In this document: piece after piece, positions 62,128-64,000 of the stretch | Layout of the letters: each line of letters opens with the position of its first letter | How positions within the stretch are numbered: position 1 is the stretch's first letter | Assembly: GCF_000499845.2 (NCBI RefSeq) | Contig: NC_023753.2 | Span: forward strand, 7,889,791 to 7,953,790 | Length of the DNA: 64,000 nt | Reading direction: 5' to 3' | From: Phaseolus vulgaris | Lineage: Eukaryota; Streptophyta; Magnoliopsida; Fabales; Fabaceae | Translations under genes and position numbers: made by a program | Notes under the pieces: model-generated | Databases searched by the model: none | Told to the model about the DNA's origin: nothing | The model's input: the letters and a program-made list of their open reading frames with translations, nothing else

Positions 62128-64000
62128 TTGGAGAAGTTGTGTGTATTTGCAAGGTGCTTTGATGATAAAGTTAGAATTAATCTTAATTAAGTGATTATTT
62201 CTTTAAAAAATACTCTACTTACCTATTAATTAAGTATTTTACTGTAAATTATTATACTTTAGCAGTCTTATTAAGTTTTTACTATTTATATTTATATTTA
62301 TTGAATTTATTATGTTATGGGTTGGATTTCAACATGATTTAGATAGTGTTAATAGCATGCATGATTTTATGCTCTTTTATTTATTGTCAAAGTTTTGTTA
62401 AAATAAAATAATTAGTAGGATGAGAGACCTTTTTAATTTCACGATCTCTCGACCTTACAATCGATTTTGTTAACTAGACATTTCAGCTAGTATTTTTTTA
62501 AGATAAAATAGTCACGTATAATGAGAAGAAATTCGACACAAAATTCTCTTCTTTAAATTAAAATACTTCTTATAATATTTACTTGCTGTTGAATAGATTT
62601 TGAAAGAAACATTTTCTTCTGCGGAGTCTCCATAAAAAAGAAAGACTAAAATAATGTAAGTTTTTTTCTCGGCAAAGAAAAATAATAATATAAGAATGTT
62701 ATTATAAATAATAACACAAACAGAAAAAATATAATAATTTGTTTTAAATTAAAATTTAATTATTTGTAAATTTAAAATAGTTTATAGAGAAATTTAAAAA
62801 ATAAATATTTTTTTTTTAAAATTATGTAAACGTATTTCTCAAAAAAAGTCCTTGTAATTATTTATTTTTTCCTTTAGTTTTAGGTTCCTATATATACTTG
62901 ATGGGTGGATGGACTGGTGTGTTTGTCTTTCTAGTTATCTTGAAGATAACTAACTCAAATGATGTTTTTAGATTGAAGAAGAAATTTAAAGTGATTTAAG
63001 AGAGAAATGTGGCTATTTGGATTTGGGTATGTTATAGTAGATTTGTGAGAAAAAATTATCGAAGTTTGTGAGTAAGAGGATGATTGTGTAAAATTTTTAA
63101 TTTTTTTAAAAGATGTTAAATATAAATTTATAAATTTATCCTTATTTTTTTAAATATTTGAATAAAAATAATAATTAATTTATATCATTATTTTTTATAA
63201 TTAACAATAATAATATTATTATATAATAAATAATTATATTTATTTTTATTATTTTTAATTATTATAATTATTTATTTTTGTTAATAATATTATTAAATAT
63301 TTGATACAAATAAAATTAAAGATAATTTTAACTTTTTAAATATGTAAATTTTTAATAATTATAAAATATATATTTAGTCCTAATATTTTTACAAATGTTT
63401 GTATATTTGCAATAGAAATATGAATCAACTCCTTTTACCTTGATTTTTGAATTTTAATAATATTTTATTTCTTGGTTTTTTTATGCCTTCTTGCAAAAAT
63501 TCTATGCTAAAAACAAACAAGCTGAAAAGGACTAGCTGTTCACGTTAAAGTGGAAAATTCTCCATCTCTTCAAACACACCTGATGAATTTATTAAATTAT
63601 TATTCATACTATAGAAAAAGACACATTACAATTACTTTTTGACTCCTTGTCACAACTTTTTGACTTTTCCCTCTGCTTTTTTGTTTTGTTCCTATCATAA
63701 ATGTAATTTGCTTTTCAATTTTTAGAAATGAACAAATTAAAATTTTATTTTTGAAATGAACAAATTATAAGCGAGAAGTACGACTTAATTTTGAAAAAAA
63801 TTGTATTATAGATAATTTTTAAAATTTCAAAAGAATCGAATACTCCAAGTACGATTTTATGTAACTTTTTTTAATTAAACTTTTTTAAAAAATATCATAT
63901 TTAAGAAATATAATTTTAATTAGTATAAAAGATTAAATTGAGAAATCGTATTTCAAATAGGTTCTCTTGGCTGGTTGAGCGTAGCATTCACACACGGCGA
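62128..64000. other. AT-rich spacer to the window end
   Basis: No gene seen. At 62960-63130 the sequence (TTTGGATTTGGGTATG, AGTAGATTTGTGAG, then a long pure-AT part) resembles the left side of the element at 7131-7850, so another member of that family may start here. Confidence 0.4.

Overview
The window is nuclear DNA of a flowering plant, most likely a legume. This rests on split genes with GT-AG introns and strongly AT-rich spacers, plant-only families (UGT80 sterol glucosyltransferase, chloroplast thioredoxin y, UPF0496, early-nodulin-like phytocyanin, group A bZIP), telo-box and site II promoter elements, Ty1/copia elements primed by initiator tRNA-Met, and a CACTA-type miniature element. 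The exact species cannot be fixed from the sequence alone.

Layout. 1-7.1 kb: an intact four-exon gene for cytosolic ribosomal protein S18 (3383-4759, +), flanked by two broken RPS18 copies (1016-1660 and 6178-6440) that share an intron sequence the intact gene lacks. 7.1-9.9 kb: spacer with an AT-rich terminal-inverted element. 9.9-11.9 kb: chloroplast thioredoxin y gene (-). 12-17 kb: repeat-rich spacer with a 421-bp tandem duplication and a probable solo LTR. 17.1-19.6 kb: sphingomyelin-synthase-like/PAP2_C membrane enzyme gene (-). 19.7-22.2 kb: AT-rich spacer. 22.2-33.7 kb: 14-exon sterol 3-beta-glucosyltransferase of the UGT80A2 type (-), whose introns carry an antisense copia remnant, a probable solo LTR and a possible miniature element. 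36.4-38.2 kb: UPF0496 gene (-). 40.8-43.6 kb: group A bZIP transcription factor (+). 43.8-48.0 kb: a young copia retrotransposon (-) with identical 235-bp LTRs and a GATCA target duplication. Its PR-IN-RT-RH frame is open, but it has no recognisable gag. 50.1-52.2 kb: GPI-anchored early-nodulin-like protein (+) with a roughly 100-bp minisatellite in its last intron. 54.6-54.9 kb: CACTA-type miniature element. 55.9-60.9 kb: an older, decayed copia element (-) that still has gag. 61-64 kb: AT-rich spacer with a second, degenerate copy of the miniature element.

The genes are unrelated housekeeping or regulatory loci, each with its own promoter. No operon-like or biosynthetic cluster is evident, and I see no undescribed multi-gene system. 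The most interesting signals lie in the transposable elements (a gag-less but recently mobile copia with TG...CT ends, and a decayed copia between duplicated flanks) and in gene structure (a GC-AG intron beside an antisense retroelement, a duplicated splice donor, and an apparent signal peptide that is really intron).
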